Positions 33,227-42,260 of a DNA stretch of 64,000 nt are shown here, piece by piece. Within the stretch, counting starts at the first letter, position 1, and each line of letters begins with the position of its first letter. The notes beneath the pieces are model-generated. The model saw nothing but the letters and a program-made list of their open reading frames with translations, made no database searches and had not been told where the DNA came from. A program made the translations under genes and the position numbers. Source of the stretch: Streptomyces sp. CB01635 (GTDB lineage Bacteria; Actinomycetota; Actinomycetes; Streptomycetales; Streptomycetaceae); contig NZ_NNBL01000010.1 of NCBI RefSeq assembly GCF_002803065.1, positions 162,789 to 226,788 on the forward strand. The letters are read 5' to 3'.

Positions 33227-36200
33227 GTGAGCGTGAGCAAGATCGTGCGCCCGGCAGCCGAGGGGATGGACCCGTTCGGGACGGCCCGTCTGCGGCGTGG
33301 GCTGCTCGATGCCTGGGCAGGCAGCCCGGCCCGCTTCCGTGAGGACGCCAACGCCGAGGAGGACCTCGCCCTCGGCGGCTACCGCGACCGTCTTGTCATC
33401 GAGCTCGCCCAGAACGCCGCCGACGCCGCCGCCCGCGCCGGTGGCACCTCAGGCGGCCGCTTCTCCCTGACCCTGCGCGAGGGTGTGCTCGTCGCCGCGA
33501 ACACCGGCGCGCCGCTGGACGCCGCCGGTGTCGAGTCGCTGTCCACGCTGCGGGCCTCCGCCAAGCGTGAGCAGGGCGACGGCGCGGTGGGCCGGTTCGG
33601 AGTCGGGTTCGCCGCCGTCCTCGCGGTGACCGACGAGCCCGCGGTCGTCGGCCGCACGGGCGGGGTGCGCTGGTCGCTCACCGACGCGCGCGGACTCGCC
33701 GCCGACACCGCGCGGCACAGCCCCGGCCTCGGCGACGAACTGCGCCGCCGGGACGGCCATGTGCCGCTGCTCAGGCTCCCGTTCGCCGCGGAGGGCTCCG
33801 CCCCGGACCCGTACGAGACCGTCGTGATCCTGCCGCTGCGCGACGCCGCGGCACAGGCGCTCGCGGCGCGGCTCATCGACGCCATCGACGACACGCTGCT
33901 CCTCGCCCTGCCCGGCCTCGACGAGGTCGTCGTGGAGACCGAGTCCGGTACGCGCATCCTGCGCCGCAGGACCGACGGACCGTACGTGGCGGTGGACGAC
34001 GAGCGCGAGGACGCCGTGTCCGGCAGGCGCGAGAGCGTCACGACCCGCTGGTGCGTCCTCACCCGCAACGGCCCGCTCGAAGCCGCACTCCTCGCCGACC
34101 GGCCCCTCGAAGAGCGCCTGCGCCCGCACTGGTCCGTGACCTGGGCCGTGGCGGTGGACGCGGACGGCGCCCCCGAGCCGCCCCGCAGCGCGCCCGTGCT
34201 GCACGCGCCCACCCCCAGCGACGAGCCGCTCGGCGTGCCCGCGCTCCTCATCGCGTCGTTCCCCCTCGACACGACCCGGCGGCACGCCGCCCCCGGGCCG
34301 CTCACCGACTTCCTGGTGGAGCGCGCCGCCGACGCCTACGCCGAACTCCTCGCCGGATGGCGCCCGGTGAGCCCCGCCATCCTCGGCCTCGTGCCGGGCC
34401 CGCTCGGCCGGGGCGAACTGGACGGCAGCCTCCGCGGCGCGATCCTGGCCCGGCTGCCCCGCACCGCGTTCCTGCCGCCCGCGCTGCCGCGCACGAAGGA
34501 CGACGCCGACGGGCTGCCCGAGACGCTGCGGCCGCGCGAGGCCGAGGTCGTCGAGGGCGCCGGCGCCGAGACCGTGAAGGTCCTGGCCGAGGTCCTGCCG
34601 AGCCTGCTGCCCGCGGGCCTGGAGCGCCGCGTCGAGCTGCGGACCCTGGAGGTCGCCCGGGTCCCGCTGACGGAGGCCGTCGACCGGCTCGCCGGTCTGG
34701 AGAAGGAACCGGGCTGGTGGCGGCGCCTGTACGACAGCCTCGCGGGCGTCGACCCGGACCGGCTCACCGGGCTTCCGGTGCCGCTGGCCGGGGGACGTAC
34801 GACGATCGGGCCGCGGCAGGTGCTGCTGCCCATGCCGGACGCGACACCGGGCGAGACGCTCGCCCGGCTCGGCCTCAAGGTCGCTCACGTGGACGCCGCG
34901 CACCCCCTGCTCGAGAAGCTGGGCGCGCTGCCCGCGACGCCCCGTGCCGTCCTGACGACCCCTCAGGTGCGGGCGGCCGTCGCCGGTTCGCTCGACGACG
35001 ACGCCTGGTCCCTCGACGACGACGGCCCGGTCGGCGTGGACGAACTGGCCGAGCTGGTCCTCACCCTCGTACGGGACGCGAATCTGGAGCCCGGGGACGA
35101 GCCGTGGCTGGGCGCGCTCGCGCTGCCCGACGACGAGGGCGAACTCGCGCCCGCCGGTGAACTCGCGCTGCCCGGCAGCCCGTTCGCGCAGGTCGTCCGC
35201 GAGGGTGAGCTCGGCATGGTGGACGGCGACCTCGCCGAGCGGTGGGGCGAGCAGCCGCTCGCCGCATGCGGTGTCCTTGCCGGGTTCGCCCTGGTCCGCG
35301 CCACCGACGTGGTCCTCGACCCGGACGAACTCGACCCGCGCGAAGGCGACTTCGCGGAGCCGGACGACGCCGGTCTGCTCGACGCGGTCGACGTGTGGTG
35401 CGAGGACGTACTCGACCGGCTGCCCGACACCTCCGTGCCGCCCGTCGCCACCGAACTCGTCGCCGTACGCGACCTGGACCTCGTCGACGACGACCGCTGG
35501 CCCCAGGCCCTCGCCCTCCTCTCCCGCCCGCCGCTGCGCGACGCCCTCACCCAGCCCGTACGGGTCCTGCTGCCCGACGGCACGCACGAGATCGTCCGCC
35601 CGTACACGGCCTGGTGGCTGCGCGACCACCCCGTCCTCGACGGCCGCCGGCCGGCCGGTCTGCGCGCGGCCGGCGGTGACCCGCTGCTCGCCGGGCTCTA
35701 CGACCCGGCGGACGCGACCGGCTTCGAGGACGAGCAGGTGCTGCGCGCGCTCGGCGTCCGCACGTCGGTCGCCGCGCTCCTCGACGAACCGGGCGGCGCG
35801 GCCGAGCTCCTCGATCGTCTCGCCGACCCGGAGCGCGAGGTCGGTGCGTCCCAACTCCACGCCCTGTACGGGGCGCTGGCCGATCTCGACCCGGAGCAGG
35901 TGACCCTGCCCGACGAGCTGCGGGCCGTGGTGGACGGCGAGGTCAGGGTCGTGGACGCGGCCGACGCCGTCGTCGCGGACGCGCCCGATCTGCTGCCCCT
36001 GGCCGGCGGTCTTGCGCTGCTGCCCGTGAGTCCGGGGCGGGCCGCGGACCTGGCGGAGCTGTTCCAGGTGCGGCGGCTGAGCGCGACGGCGGACGCCGAG
36101 GTCACGCAGGAGGGCGCCGAACATCCGGTGCCGGAGTCCGTACGGACCCTGCTCGGGCCCGCGACCCCGCAGACGTACGTCGAGCACGAGGAGCTGTTCG

Positions 36201-36385
36201 TCGCCGGGGTGGAGGTCGACTGGCGGCGCACGTCCGACGGCACGGTCCACGCCTCGACCCTGGAGGGTGTGGCGGCGGGCCTGGCGTGGGCGGCGGAGCA
36301 GTGGCCGCGCCGCTTCGAGGTCGCGGCACTCCTCGAGGATCCGTCGCGCACGGCCGAGTTGGCGCGGGACCGCTGGTTCGACTGA
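33227..36385 (+). CDS. Sacsin/Hsp90-like GHKL ATPase, very large
   Basis: A 1052-residue protein. Residues 40-200 form a GHKL (Bergerat) ATPase: N-box ELAQNAADAAARA (E59, N63, D66), VAANTGAP in place of the usual DNG box, and the glycine-rich lid GRFGVGFAAVL (122-132). NCBI calls such proteins sacsin N-terminal ATP-binding-like. The remaining 850 residues are acidic and show no known domain. It is Hsp90-like in sequence, so a chaperone or conformational-switch role is inferred; clients are unknown. GTG 33227 has GAGGGAG upstream. Its gene neighbour is DUF3027. Confidence 0.85.
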   Translation: MSVSKIVRPAAEGMDPFGTARLRRGLLDAWAGSPARFREDANAEEDLALGGYRDRLVIELAQNAADAAARAGGTSGGRFSLTLREGVLVAANTGAPLDAAGVESLSTLRASAKREQGDGAVGRFGVGFAAVLAVTDEPAVVGRTGGVRWSLTDARGLAADTARHSPGLGDELRRRDGHVPLLRLPFAAEGSAPDPYETVVILPLRDAAAQALAARLIDAIDDTLLLALPGLDEVVVETESGTRILRRRTDGPYVAVDDEREDAVSGRRESVTTRWCVLTRNGPLEAALLADRPLEERLRPHWSVTWAVAVDADGAPEPPRSAPVLHAPTPSDEPLGVPALLIASFPLDTTRRHAAPGPLTDFLVERAADAYAELLAGWRPVSPAILGLVPGPLGRGELDGSLRGAILARLPRTAFLPPALPRTKDDADGLPETLRPREAEVVEGAGAETVKVLAEVLPSLLPAGLERRVELRTLEVARVPLTEAVDRLAGLEKEPGWWRRLYDSLAGVDPDRLTGLPVPLAGGRTTIGPRQVLLPMPDATPGETLARLGLKVAHVDAAHPLLEKLGALPATPRAVLTTPQVRAAVAGSLDDDAWSLDDDGPVGVDELAELVLTLVRDANLEPGDEPWLGALALPDDEGELAPAGELALPGSPFAQVVREGELGMVDGDLAERWGEQPLAACGVLAGFALVRATDVVLDPDELDPREGDFAEPDDAGLLDAVDVWCEDVLDRLPDTSVPPVATELVAVRDLDLVDDDRWPQALALLSRPPLRDALTQPVRVLLPDGTHEIVRPYTAWWLRDHPVLDGRRPAGLRAAGGDPLLAGLYDPADATGFEDEQVLRALGVRTSVAALLDEPGGAAELLDRLADPEREVGASQLHALYGALADLDPEQVTLPDELRAVVDGEVRVVDAADAVVADAPDLLPLAGGLALLPVSPGRAADLAELFQVRRLSATADAEVTQEGAEHPVPESVRTLLGPATPQTYVEHEELFVAGVEVDWRRTSDGTVHASTLEGVAAGLAWAAEQWPRRFEVAALLEDPSRTAELARDRWFD

Positions 36386-36549
36386 GGGGCGGGCGGAGCT
36401 GCGTAAACCAATCACAAAATGTTCACGCGGCGTACAACCAGCCCCGCCCGCCGCATGTCTGATCTTCCGAGTCAACAGACTCCTAGATCACTTGGGTCCC
36501 GCGTGACGGCATTCGCACCGCGGGACCCCTTCTCCACCTTGGGGAACAC
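36386..36549 (+). promoter_or_regulatory. Structured leader with two hairpins before the secreted protein
   Basis: GAGTC AACA GACTC (36469-36482) and GGGTCCCGCG / CGCGGGACCC (36494-36503 and 36519-36528) form two perfect hairpins. The second ends 21 nt before ATG 36550, close to the GGGGA ribosome binding site. This 164-bp gap also contains an AT-richer stretch (36405-36425), a likely promoter. Confidence 0.55.
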
Positions 36550-37413
36550 ATGCGCATACGTGCCACTGTGGCCGCCGCGACCATCTCCGGCGCCCTGGCT
36601 CTCACCGCGTTCGCCGTCCCGGCCGCGCAGGCCGGCACCGGTACGGCCTCCGACCTGAACAAGCCGAGCGCCGCCCAGCGCTTCGCCGCCGAGGCTCCGG
36701 CCAAGCACATGTCCGCCTTCGCCGCGGAGGCCGAGCCGGTCGTCTCCAACGTCACGGTCAACAGCGGCCAGGACGTGGTGCTCGGCACCACGAACCTGAA
36801 GACGTTCACGGTCTCCCTGACCGCCAGCCACGCCTCCGGCATCCAGGACGCGTACATCGACCTGTGGCACGGCTCCGACGTCGACCACGTCGACGGCTAC
36901 CTGCCGCCGAACGAAGACGCCGCCACCTGCACCGCCGCCAGCGCCACCACCTCCACCTGCAAGCTGACCATCACGGTCGACCCGCGGGGGGACCTCGCCA
37001 ACTCCCTTGCCGGTAGCTGGCACGTGACGGCCGGGGCGCTCGCGGGCGACGGCAGCATCTACTGGGACGACTACTACGGCAAGCGCAGCGTGAAGCGCTA
37101 CTCGAAGCTCACGACCAACGCCTCGCCCGAGCCGGTCAAGAAGGGCAAGACCATCACGGTCACCGGCTCGCTCACCCGCGCCAACTGGGACACCAGCAAG
37201 TACATGGGTTACACCAAGCAGCCCGTGAAGCTCCAGTTCAAGAAGAAGGGCGCCAGCACCTACTCCACCGTCAAGACGGTGACGTCCTCCTCGACCGGCG
37301 GTCTGAAGACCACCGTGACGGCGGCCTCGGACGGCTACTGGCGCTACAACTTCGCCGGCACCTCCACCACCCCGGCCGTGGCCTCCACGAGCGACTTCGT
37401 CGACGTGCAGTAG
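36550..37413 (+). CDS. Secreted beta-rich protein, calcium-binding-like
   Basis: A 287-residue exported protein. The signal peptide is MRIRATVAAATISGALALTA with cleavage near VPAAQA. The mature part has a propeptide-like stretch and two beta-sandwich-like domains: NVTVNSGQDVVLGTTNLKTF with Asp-rich loops (DLWHGSDVDHVDGY), and a C-terminal Ig-like domain (KGKTITVTGSLTRANWD, KQPVKLQFKKKGASTY). The residue make-up (Thr, Ser, Asp, Gly; one Cys pair ATCTAASATTSTC) fits an extracellular matrix or calcium-binding protein, as similar Streptomyces proteins are annotated. It converges with a CtpE-like calcium-type ATPase 13 bp away. Confidence 0.8.
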   Translation: MRIRATVAAATISGALALTAFAVPAAQAGTGTASDLNKPSAAQRFAAEAPAKHMSAFAAEAEPVVSNVTVNSGQDVVLGTTNLKTFTVSLTASHASGIQDAYIDLWHGSDVDHVDGYLPPNEDAATCTAASATTSTCKLTITVDPRGDLANSLAGSWHVTAGALAGDGSIYWDDYYGKRSVKRYSKLTTNASPEPVKKGKTITVTGSLTRANWDTSKYMGYTKQPVKLQFKKKGASTYSTVKTVTSSSTGGLKTTVTAASDGYWRYNFAGTSTTPAVASTSDFVDVQ

Positions 37414-37426
37414 TCACGACGGCCCG

Positions 37427-39826
37427 TCACACGGGAAAGCGGCGGTCGACCCATCTCCACACGAATTCCAGGGCGACCGCCGCCACCGCCGCGATGCCGA
37501 CCGCCGTCCACGGCATCGACGCGCCCACCAGCTTCAGCGCGAAGAAGTCCTGGAGCCACGGCACCACGAGGACGAGCAGGAACGCCGCGCCCATCGCGGC
37601 CACCAGGCACACCCGCCACCAGGTGTAGGGCCGCGCGATGATGGCGAGCACCCACATCGAGACGAGGAACAGCGTCAGCGTCGCCGAACTCGTCTCGGCG
37701 TCGAGCGCGCCGGAGCCCGTGTAGTAGTGCCGGGCGATCACATACGTCACGAAGGTGGCCGTTCCGGCGACGACGCCGCCCGGGATCGCGTACCGCATCA
37801 CGCGCTTCACGAACTGTGGTCTGGCGCGCTCCTTGTTGGGCGCGAGAGCCAGGAAGAACGCGGGGATGCCGATCGTCAGCGTCGACAGCAGCGTCAGGTG
37901 CCGCGGCAGGAACGGGTACTCGATCTGGAAGCAGACCACGAGGACGGCGAGCAGCACCGAGTAGACCGTCTTGACGAGGAACAGGGACGCGACGCGCGTG
38001 ATGTTCCCGATGACGCGGCGGCCCTCGGCGACGACCGACGGCAGTGTGGAGAAGCTGTTGTTGAGCAGCACGATCTGCGCCACGGCCCGGGTCGCCTCCG
38101 AGCCCGAGCCCATCGAGACGCCGATGTCGGCGTCCTTGAGGGCGAGCACGTCGTTCACGCCGTCGCCCGTCATCGCGACCGTGTGCCCCTTGGACTGCAG
38201 CGCGCCGACCATGTCGCGCTTCTGCTGCGGGGTGACGCGGCCGAACACCGTGTTCTCGTCGAGGGCCTTGGCCATCCCGGCCTGGTCGGCGGGGAGCGTG
38301 CGGGCGTCGACCGTGTCCTGCGCGCCCGCGAGGCCCAGCTTCCCGGCGACGGCGCCCACCGACACCGCGTTGTCCCCGGAGATGACCTTCGCGTGGACGC
38401 CCTGGTCGGCGAAGTACCGCAGCGTGTCCGCCGCGTCGGGCCGCAGCCGCTGCTCCATGGCGACCAGCGCGACGGCCTTGGCGCCCTCCTTGACCGCCGG
38501 GTCGTCGAGGTCGCCGGCGGCGCGGGCGAGCAGCAGGACGCGCAGGCCCTGGTGGTTGAGCTCCTCGGTCTCGGCGAGCACCGGGTGCCCGGCCGGCAGG
38601 AGTACGTCGGGCGCGCCGAGCAGCCACGCGCTGGCGGTGCCGTCGCCCTCGCTGAACGCGGCGCCGCTGTACTTGCGGGCGGAGGAGAAGGGCAGTGACT
38701 CGGTGCAGCGCCACTCCTCGCTGTCGGGGTAGGCGTCGATGATCGCCTGGAGCGAGGCGTTGGGCCGCGGGTCGGACTCGCCGAGCGCGCCGAGGACCTT
38801 GCGTACGTAGCTCTCCTCGGCCTCGCCGAGCGGGCGCAGCTCGGTGATGTCCATGCCGCCCTCGGTGAGGGTGCCGGTCTTGTCGAGGCAGACGGTGTCG
38901 ACGCGGGCGAGGCCCTCGATGGCGGGGAGTTCCTGGACGAGGCACTGCTTGCGGCCGAGGCGGATCACGCCGATCGCGAAGGCGACGGAGGTGAGCAGGA
39001 CGAGCCCCTCGGGGACCATCGGCACGATGCCGCCGACGGTCCGCGCGACGGAGTCCTTGAAGTCGTTCTCCTTGACCACGAGCTGGCTGATGACGAGGCC
39101 GATCGCGGTCGGGACCATCATCCAGGTGACGTACTTGAGGATGGTCGAGATGCCGGTGCGCAGCTCGGACTGGACGAGGGTGAAGCGGCTGGCCTCCTCG
39201 GCGAGCTGCGCCGCGTATGCCTCGCGGCCGACCTTCGTCGCGGTGAACGCGCCGCCGCCGGCGACGACGAAGCTGCCGGACATGACCGGGTCGCGGTGTT
39301 TTTTGACGACGGGGTCGGCCTCGCCGGTGAGCAGGGACTCGTCGATCTCGAGGCTGTCGGCCTCGGCGCACACACCGTCCACGACGATCTTGTCGCCGGG
39401 GCCGATCTCGATGAGGTCGCCGAGGACGATTTCGGAGGTGGAGATCTCGGTGGCCTGCCCGTCGCGCCGGACCGTCGGTTTCGCCTCGCCGATGACGGCG
39501 AGTGAGTCGAGGGTCTTCTTGGCGCGCAGCTCCTGGATGATGCCGATGCCGGTGTTCGCGAGGATGACGTAGCCGAAGAGGCTGTCCTGGAACGGCGCGA
39601 CGAACAGCATGATCAGCCACAGGGCGCCGATGATCGCGTTGAACCGTGTGAAGACGTTCGCGCGGATGATCTCGGTGGTCGAGCGGGAGCTGCGGACCGG
39701 TATGTCGTTGACCTCGCCGCGCGCGACGCGCTCGGCCACCTCGGCGGTGGTGAGCCCCCTCGCCCGCTCGGGGACCGGCACCGGGTGGACCGGGTCCAGC
39801 TCGGCGCCCGCGTCGATGTGCGTCAT
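37427..39826 (-). CDS. P-type ATPase, CtpE-like (calcium uptake type)
   Basis: A 799-residue P-type pump without an HMA domain. The phosphorylation site is Asp315 in DKTGT, TGEADPV is the TGES-like motif, MVPEGLVLLTS is the PEGL motif of this group, and GDGVND occurs at about residue 550. The last 200 residues hold the C-terminal membrane helices. From memory, its best-known relative is mycobacterial CtpE, reported to import Ca2+; the ion here is inferred. No ribosome binding site is seen, but TACTGT ends 7 nt before ATG 39826. Confidence 0.92.
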   Translation of the reverse strand: MTHIDAGAELDPVHPVPVPERARGLTTAEVAERVARGEVNDIPVRSSRSTTEIIRANVFTRFNAIIGALWLIMLFVAPFQDSLFGYVILANTGIGIIQELRAKKTLDSLAVIGEAKPTVRRDGQATEISTSEIVLGDLIEIGPGDKIVVDGVCAEADSLEIDESLLTGEADPVVKKHRDPVMSGSFVVAGGGAFTATKVGREAYAAQLAEEASRFTLVQSELRTGISTILKYVTWMMVPTAIGLVISQLVVKENDFKDSVARTVGGIVPMVPEGLVLLTSVAFAIGVIRLGRKQCLVQELPAIEGLARVDTVCLDKTGTLTEGGMDITELRPLGEAEESYVRKVLGALGESDPRPNASLQAIIDAYPDSEEWRCTESLPFSSARKYSGAAFSEGDGTASAWLLGAPDVLLPAGHPVLAETEELNHQGLRVLLLARAAGDLDDPAVKEGAKAVALVAMEQRLRPDAADTLRYFADQGVHAKVISGDNAVSVGAVAGKLGLAGAQDTVDARTLPADQAGMAKALDENTVFGRVTPQQKRDMVGALQSKGHTVAMTGDGVNDVLALKDADIGVSMGSGSEATRAVAQIVLLNNSFSTLPSVVAEGRRVIGNITRVASLFLVKTVYSVLLAVLVVCFQIEYPFLPRHLTLLSTLTIGIPAFFLALAPNKERARPQFVKRVMRYAIPGGVVAGTATFVTYVIARHYYTGSGALDAETSSATLTLFLVSMWVLAIIARPYTWWRVCLVAAMGAAFLLVLVVPWLQDFFALKLVGASMPWTAVGIAAVAAVALEFVWRWVDRRFPV

Positions 39827-39949
39827 GCAAACGACAGTACGGGCGGATTTGCGGCTTCACCCCTCGGGTGTGCCAAAGATCCGACTCGGGGAGGACATGG
39901 CGGCGAGGGGGGCCGGTCCCGTGGTTGTACGCGGGCGGTGCGCCGGCCG

Positions 39950-40216
39950 CTACTCGGCTGCCGGGCCCGCCTCGGCGGCCGCGCGCTTGAGCGCCGCGTC
40001 GCGCCCCCGCACGTACCAGATACCGATGAGTCCGAGCCCGGCGCCGGCCAGGCAGGTCCAGATCCACCAGGTGTGGCCGTGGTCGTCGAACCAGCCGTAG
40101 AACGGCAGCTGCGCCAGGAAGAGGACGAACCACAGGATCGTGCCGCCCGTGATGGTGGCGACCACGGGCCCTTCAAGGGGCTCGGGTGCCTCGTGCTTGG
40201 GGGTCCACTTCTCCAT
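39950..40216 (-). CDS. DUF2530 membrane protein
   Basis: An 88-residue protein with two membrane helices (ATITGGTILWFVLFLAQLPF and WIWTCLAGAGLGLIGIWYV) and a basic C-terminus. The family is actinobacterial and uncharacterised. ATG 40216 is chosen because TAAGCT ends 6 nt upstream, which points to a leaderless mRNA. The gap 39827-39949 to the CtpE gene contains only the CtpE promoter. Confidence 0.88.
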   Translation of the reverse strand: MEKWTPKHEAPEPLEGPVVATITGGTILWFVLFLAQLPFYGWFDDHGHTWWIWTCLAGAGLGLIGIWYVRGRDAALKRAAAEAGPAAE

Positions 40217-40407
40217 GGGCACAGCTTACGAGGAGCGGGAAACGACGTCTTCAGTCGCCCCGGAACCCTGATGGGTCAAGGGTCTACGCGCGGAGATAGC
40301 CATTTCTTGCTCATATGTTCATACTGAAACGGCCTGAGTCTGGCCACTTCTGTTCGTAGAAAACGCCAAACAGCGCCCCCACCAGCACACCGATTCAGAG
40401 GTCATCC
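40217..40407. other. 191-bp AT-richer divergent promoter region
   Basis: It lies between DUF2530 and the purine permease. The central part (40300-40345) is much richer in A and T than the surroundings and contains TTGCTC and CATACT elements. I see no riboswitch fold and no PurR-type box that I can support. Confidence 0.4.
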
Positions 40408-41853
40408 ATGTCCAGCTCGGCCCCCGCACCGGTCGATCTCACCGAGCCGCCGTCGGCCCCCCAGAACGGCCTCGACCGCTTCTTCAGGATCTCCGAGCGG
40501 GGTTCGACGGTCAGCCGCGAGATCCGTGGCGGCTTCGCCACCTTCTTCGCGATGGCCTACATCATCGTGCTGAACCCGATCATTCTCGGCAGCGCGAAGG
40601 ACATGTACGGGCACCAGCTCGACAACGGCCAGCTGGTCACCGCGACCGCGCTCACCGCCGCCTTCACGACCCTGCTCATGGGCGTCATCGGCAACGTCCC
40701 GATCGCGCTCGCCGCCGGACTCGGCGTGAACACGGTCGTCGCCCTCCAGCTCGCGCCCCGCATGTCGTGGCCCGACGCGATGGGCATGGTCGTCCTCGCG
40801 GGCTTCGTCGTGATGCTCCTGGTGGCCACCGGCCTGCGCGAGCGCGTCATGAACGCCGTGCCGCTCGGCCTGCGCAAGGGCATCGCGATCGGTATCGGCC
40901 TGTTCATCATGCTGATCGGCCTGGTCGACTCGGGCTTCGTCTCCCGCATCCCGGACGCCGCGCACACCACGGTGCCGCTCCAGCTCGGCGCCGACGGTCA
41001 CCTCAACGGCTGGCCCGTCCTCGTCTTCGTGCTCGGCGTGCTGCTCACCCTCGCCCTGATCGTGCGCAAGGTGCCGGGCGCCATCCTGATCTCCATCGTC
41101 GTCATGACGCTCGTCGCGATGGTCATCGACGCCGTCGCCAACGTCCCGAGCTGGGGTCTGACGACGCCCAAGTGGCCCGGCAACCCGGTCGAGATGCCGG
41201 ACTTCGGGCTGGTGGGCCAGGTCAGCCCGTTCGGCGGCTTCGACAAGGTCGGCATGCTGACCGGCATCCTCTTCGTCTTCACCGTGCTGCTGTCGTGCTT
41301 CTTCGACGCGATGGGCACGATCATGGGCGTCAGCGACGAGGCCAAGCTGACCGACAAGAGCGGCCAGATGCCCGGCATGAACAAGGTCCTCTTCATCGAC
41401 GGCATCGCCGTCGCCGCGGGCGGCGCCTCGTCCTCGTCGGCCACCACCTGCTTCGTGGAGTCCACCGCCGGCGTCGGCGAGGGCGCACGCACCGGCTTCG
41501 CCAACGTGATCACCGGCGGTCTGTTCGCCGTCGCGCTGTTCCTCACGCCGATCGCCACGATGGTCCCGTCCCAGGCGGCCACGCCCGCGCTGCTCGCGGT
41601 CGGCTTCCTGATCCTGTCGGGCTCGATCGGTGCCATCGACTGGAGCGACTACACGATCGCCATCCCGGCCTTCTTGACGATGGTGATGATGCCGTTCACG
41701 TACTCGATCACCAACGGCATCGGGATCGGCTTCATCAGCTTCACCCTGCTGCGGGTCGCGGCGGGCCGCGCCCGTACGGTGCCGGTCGCGATGTACATCG
41801 TCGCGGCGGTCTTCGCCTTCTACTACCTGATGCCGGCGCTGGGTCTGACCTGA
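40408..41853 (+). CDS. NCS2-family purine permease (AzgA-like)
   Basis: A 481-residue permease with about 13 membrane helices. Family signatures include RGGFATFFAMAYIIVLNPII at the start, GLGVNTVVALQL, LGLRKGIAIGIGLFIMLIGLV, and the binding region FDAMGTIMGVSDEA and SSATTCFVESTAGVGEGART. AzgA members import adenine, guanine or hypoxanthine with protons. ATG 40408 has AGAGG upstream. It stands alone between DUF2530 and the RHH gene; regulation is not visible. Confidence 0.93.
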   Translation: MSSSAPAPVDLTEPPSAPQNGLDRFFRISERGSTVSREIRGGFATFFAMAYIIVLNPIILGSAKDMYGHQLDNGQLVTATALTAAFTTLLMGVIGNVPIALAAGLGVNTVVALQLAPRMSWPDAMGMVVLAGFVVMLLVATGLRERVMNAVPLGLRKGIAIGIGLFIMLIGLVDSGFVSRIPDAAHTTVPLQLGADGHLNGWPVLVFVLGVLLTLALIVRKVPGAILISIVVMTLVAMVIDAVANVPSWGLTTPKWPGNPVEMPDFGLVGQVSPFGGFDKVGMLTGILFVFTVLLSCFFDAMGTIMGVSDEAKLTDKSGQMPGMNKVLFIDGIAVAAGGASSSSATTCFVESTAGVGEGARTGFANVITGGLFAVALFLTPIATMVPSQAATPALLAVGFLILSGSIGAIDWSDYTIAIPAFLTMVMMPFTYSITNGIGIGFISFTLLRVAAGRARTVPVAMYIVAAVFAFYYLMPALGLT

Positions 41854-41872
41854 GGGCCCTGAAGGGGAGCCA

Positions 41873-41920
41873 GGGGCGCGGGGAACTGCGCGACCAGCCA
41901 CAGACGGCCCGCAGGCGGAG
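41873..41920. repeat. Common Streptomyces dispersed repeat
   Basis: The segment beginning GGGGCGCGGGGAACTGCGCG and continuing with ACCAGCCAC is a copy of a short repeat that I have seen many times between Streptomyces genes. It lies between convergent genes and may act as a terminator-like hairpin. Confidence 0.6.
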
Positions 41921-41923
41921 GAG

Positions 41924-42106
41924 TCACGCCGCCCCGTAGAACTTCTCTGTCTCCTCGACGGACGTCGCGAAGCGTTCGTCGAAGTCGTCTCGAATGAGCG
42001 TCCGGACCACATAGTCCTGGACGCTCATTCCTCTTTTGGCGGCGTGGGACTTGAGCCGGTCGAGCAGCTCACCGTCTATCCGCAGGCTGAGCACTGTCGA
42101 TCCCAT
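41924..42106 (-). CDS. Ribbon-helix-helix protein (Arc/MetJ type)
   Basis: A 60-residue protein: MGSTVLSLRIDGELLDRLKSHAAKRGMSVQDYVVRTLIRDDFDER. The N-terminal beta strand (TVLSLRID) and two helices fit an RHH DNA-binding dimer; the acidic tail ends in YGAA. ATG 42106 is preferred; an upstream TTG at 42112 would add two residues. GACCCT ends 7 nt upstream and no ribosome binding site is present. No toxin gene is adjacent, so it is more likely a small regulator than an antitoxin. Confidence 0.8.
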   Translation of the reverse strand: MGSTVLSLRIDGELLDRLKSHAAKRGMSVQDYVVRTLIRDDFDERFATSVEETEKFYGAA

Positions 42107-42246
42107 GCGCAACAGGGTCGCGGGCCCCTGTCCGCCCGTGTGTCACTTTTCGTGGCCACGTCACTCATACGGGTGACGAAGGGGGTCCCGGAGGATTCGG
42201 TGGGGGGAGTCACGGGAACCCGGTTGGTCTTTAGAGAGAGTAATGA

Positions 42247-42257
42247 GTTAAGCTAAC
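42247..42257. promoter_or_regulatory. Operator and -10 box of the MarR-MFS pair
   Basis: GTTAAGCTAAC, arms GTTA/TAAC, overlaps the -10 box TAAGCT (42249-42254), which ends 6 nt before ATG 42261. A bound MarR would block transcription. Confidence 0.6.
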
Positions 42258-42260
42258 GAC

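Noticed and set aside
36386..36455. Long-range GGCGGGCGG/CCGCCCGCC pairing as a terminator
   Set aside because: The arms are about 50 nt apart and made of simple GC triplets; chance is likely.
33449..36475. A 1008-codon open frame antisense to the sacsin-like gene
   Set aside because: High GC creates long stop-free frames; its composition is Arg/Gly/His-rich without domains, whereas the plus strand has a clear GHKL fold.
36386..36549. ydaO-type c-di-AMP riboswitch
   Set aside because: I do not see the conserved core of that class, only two simple hairpins.
40217..40407. Purine riboswitch upstream of the permease
   Set aside because: The three-way junction core is not visible and the class is rare in Streptomyces.
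41924..42106. Toxin-antitoxin system based on the ribbon-helix-helix protein
   Set aside because: No PIN, RelE or other small toxin gene lies on either side.
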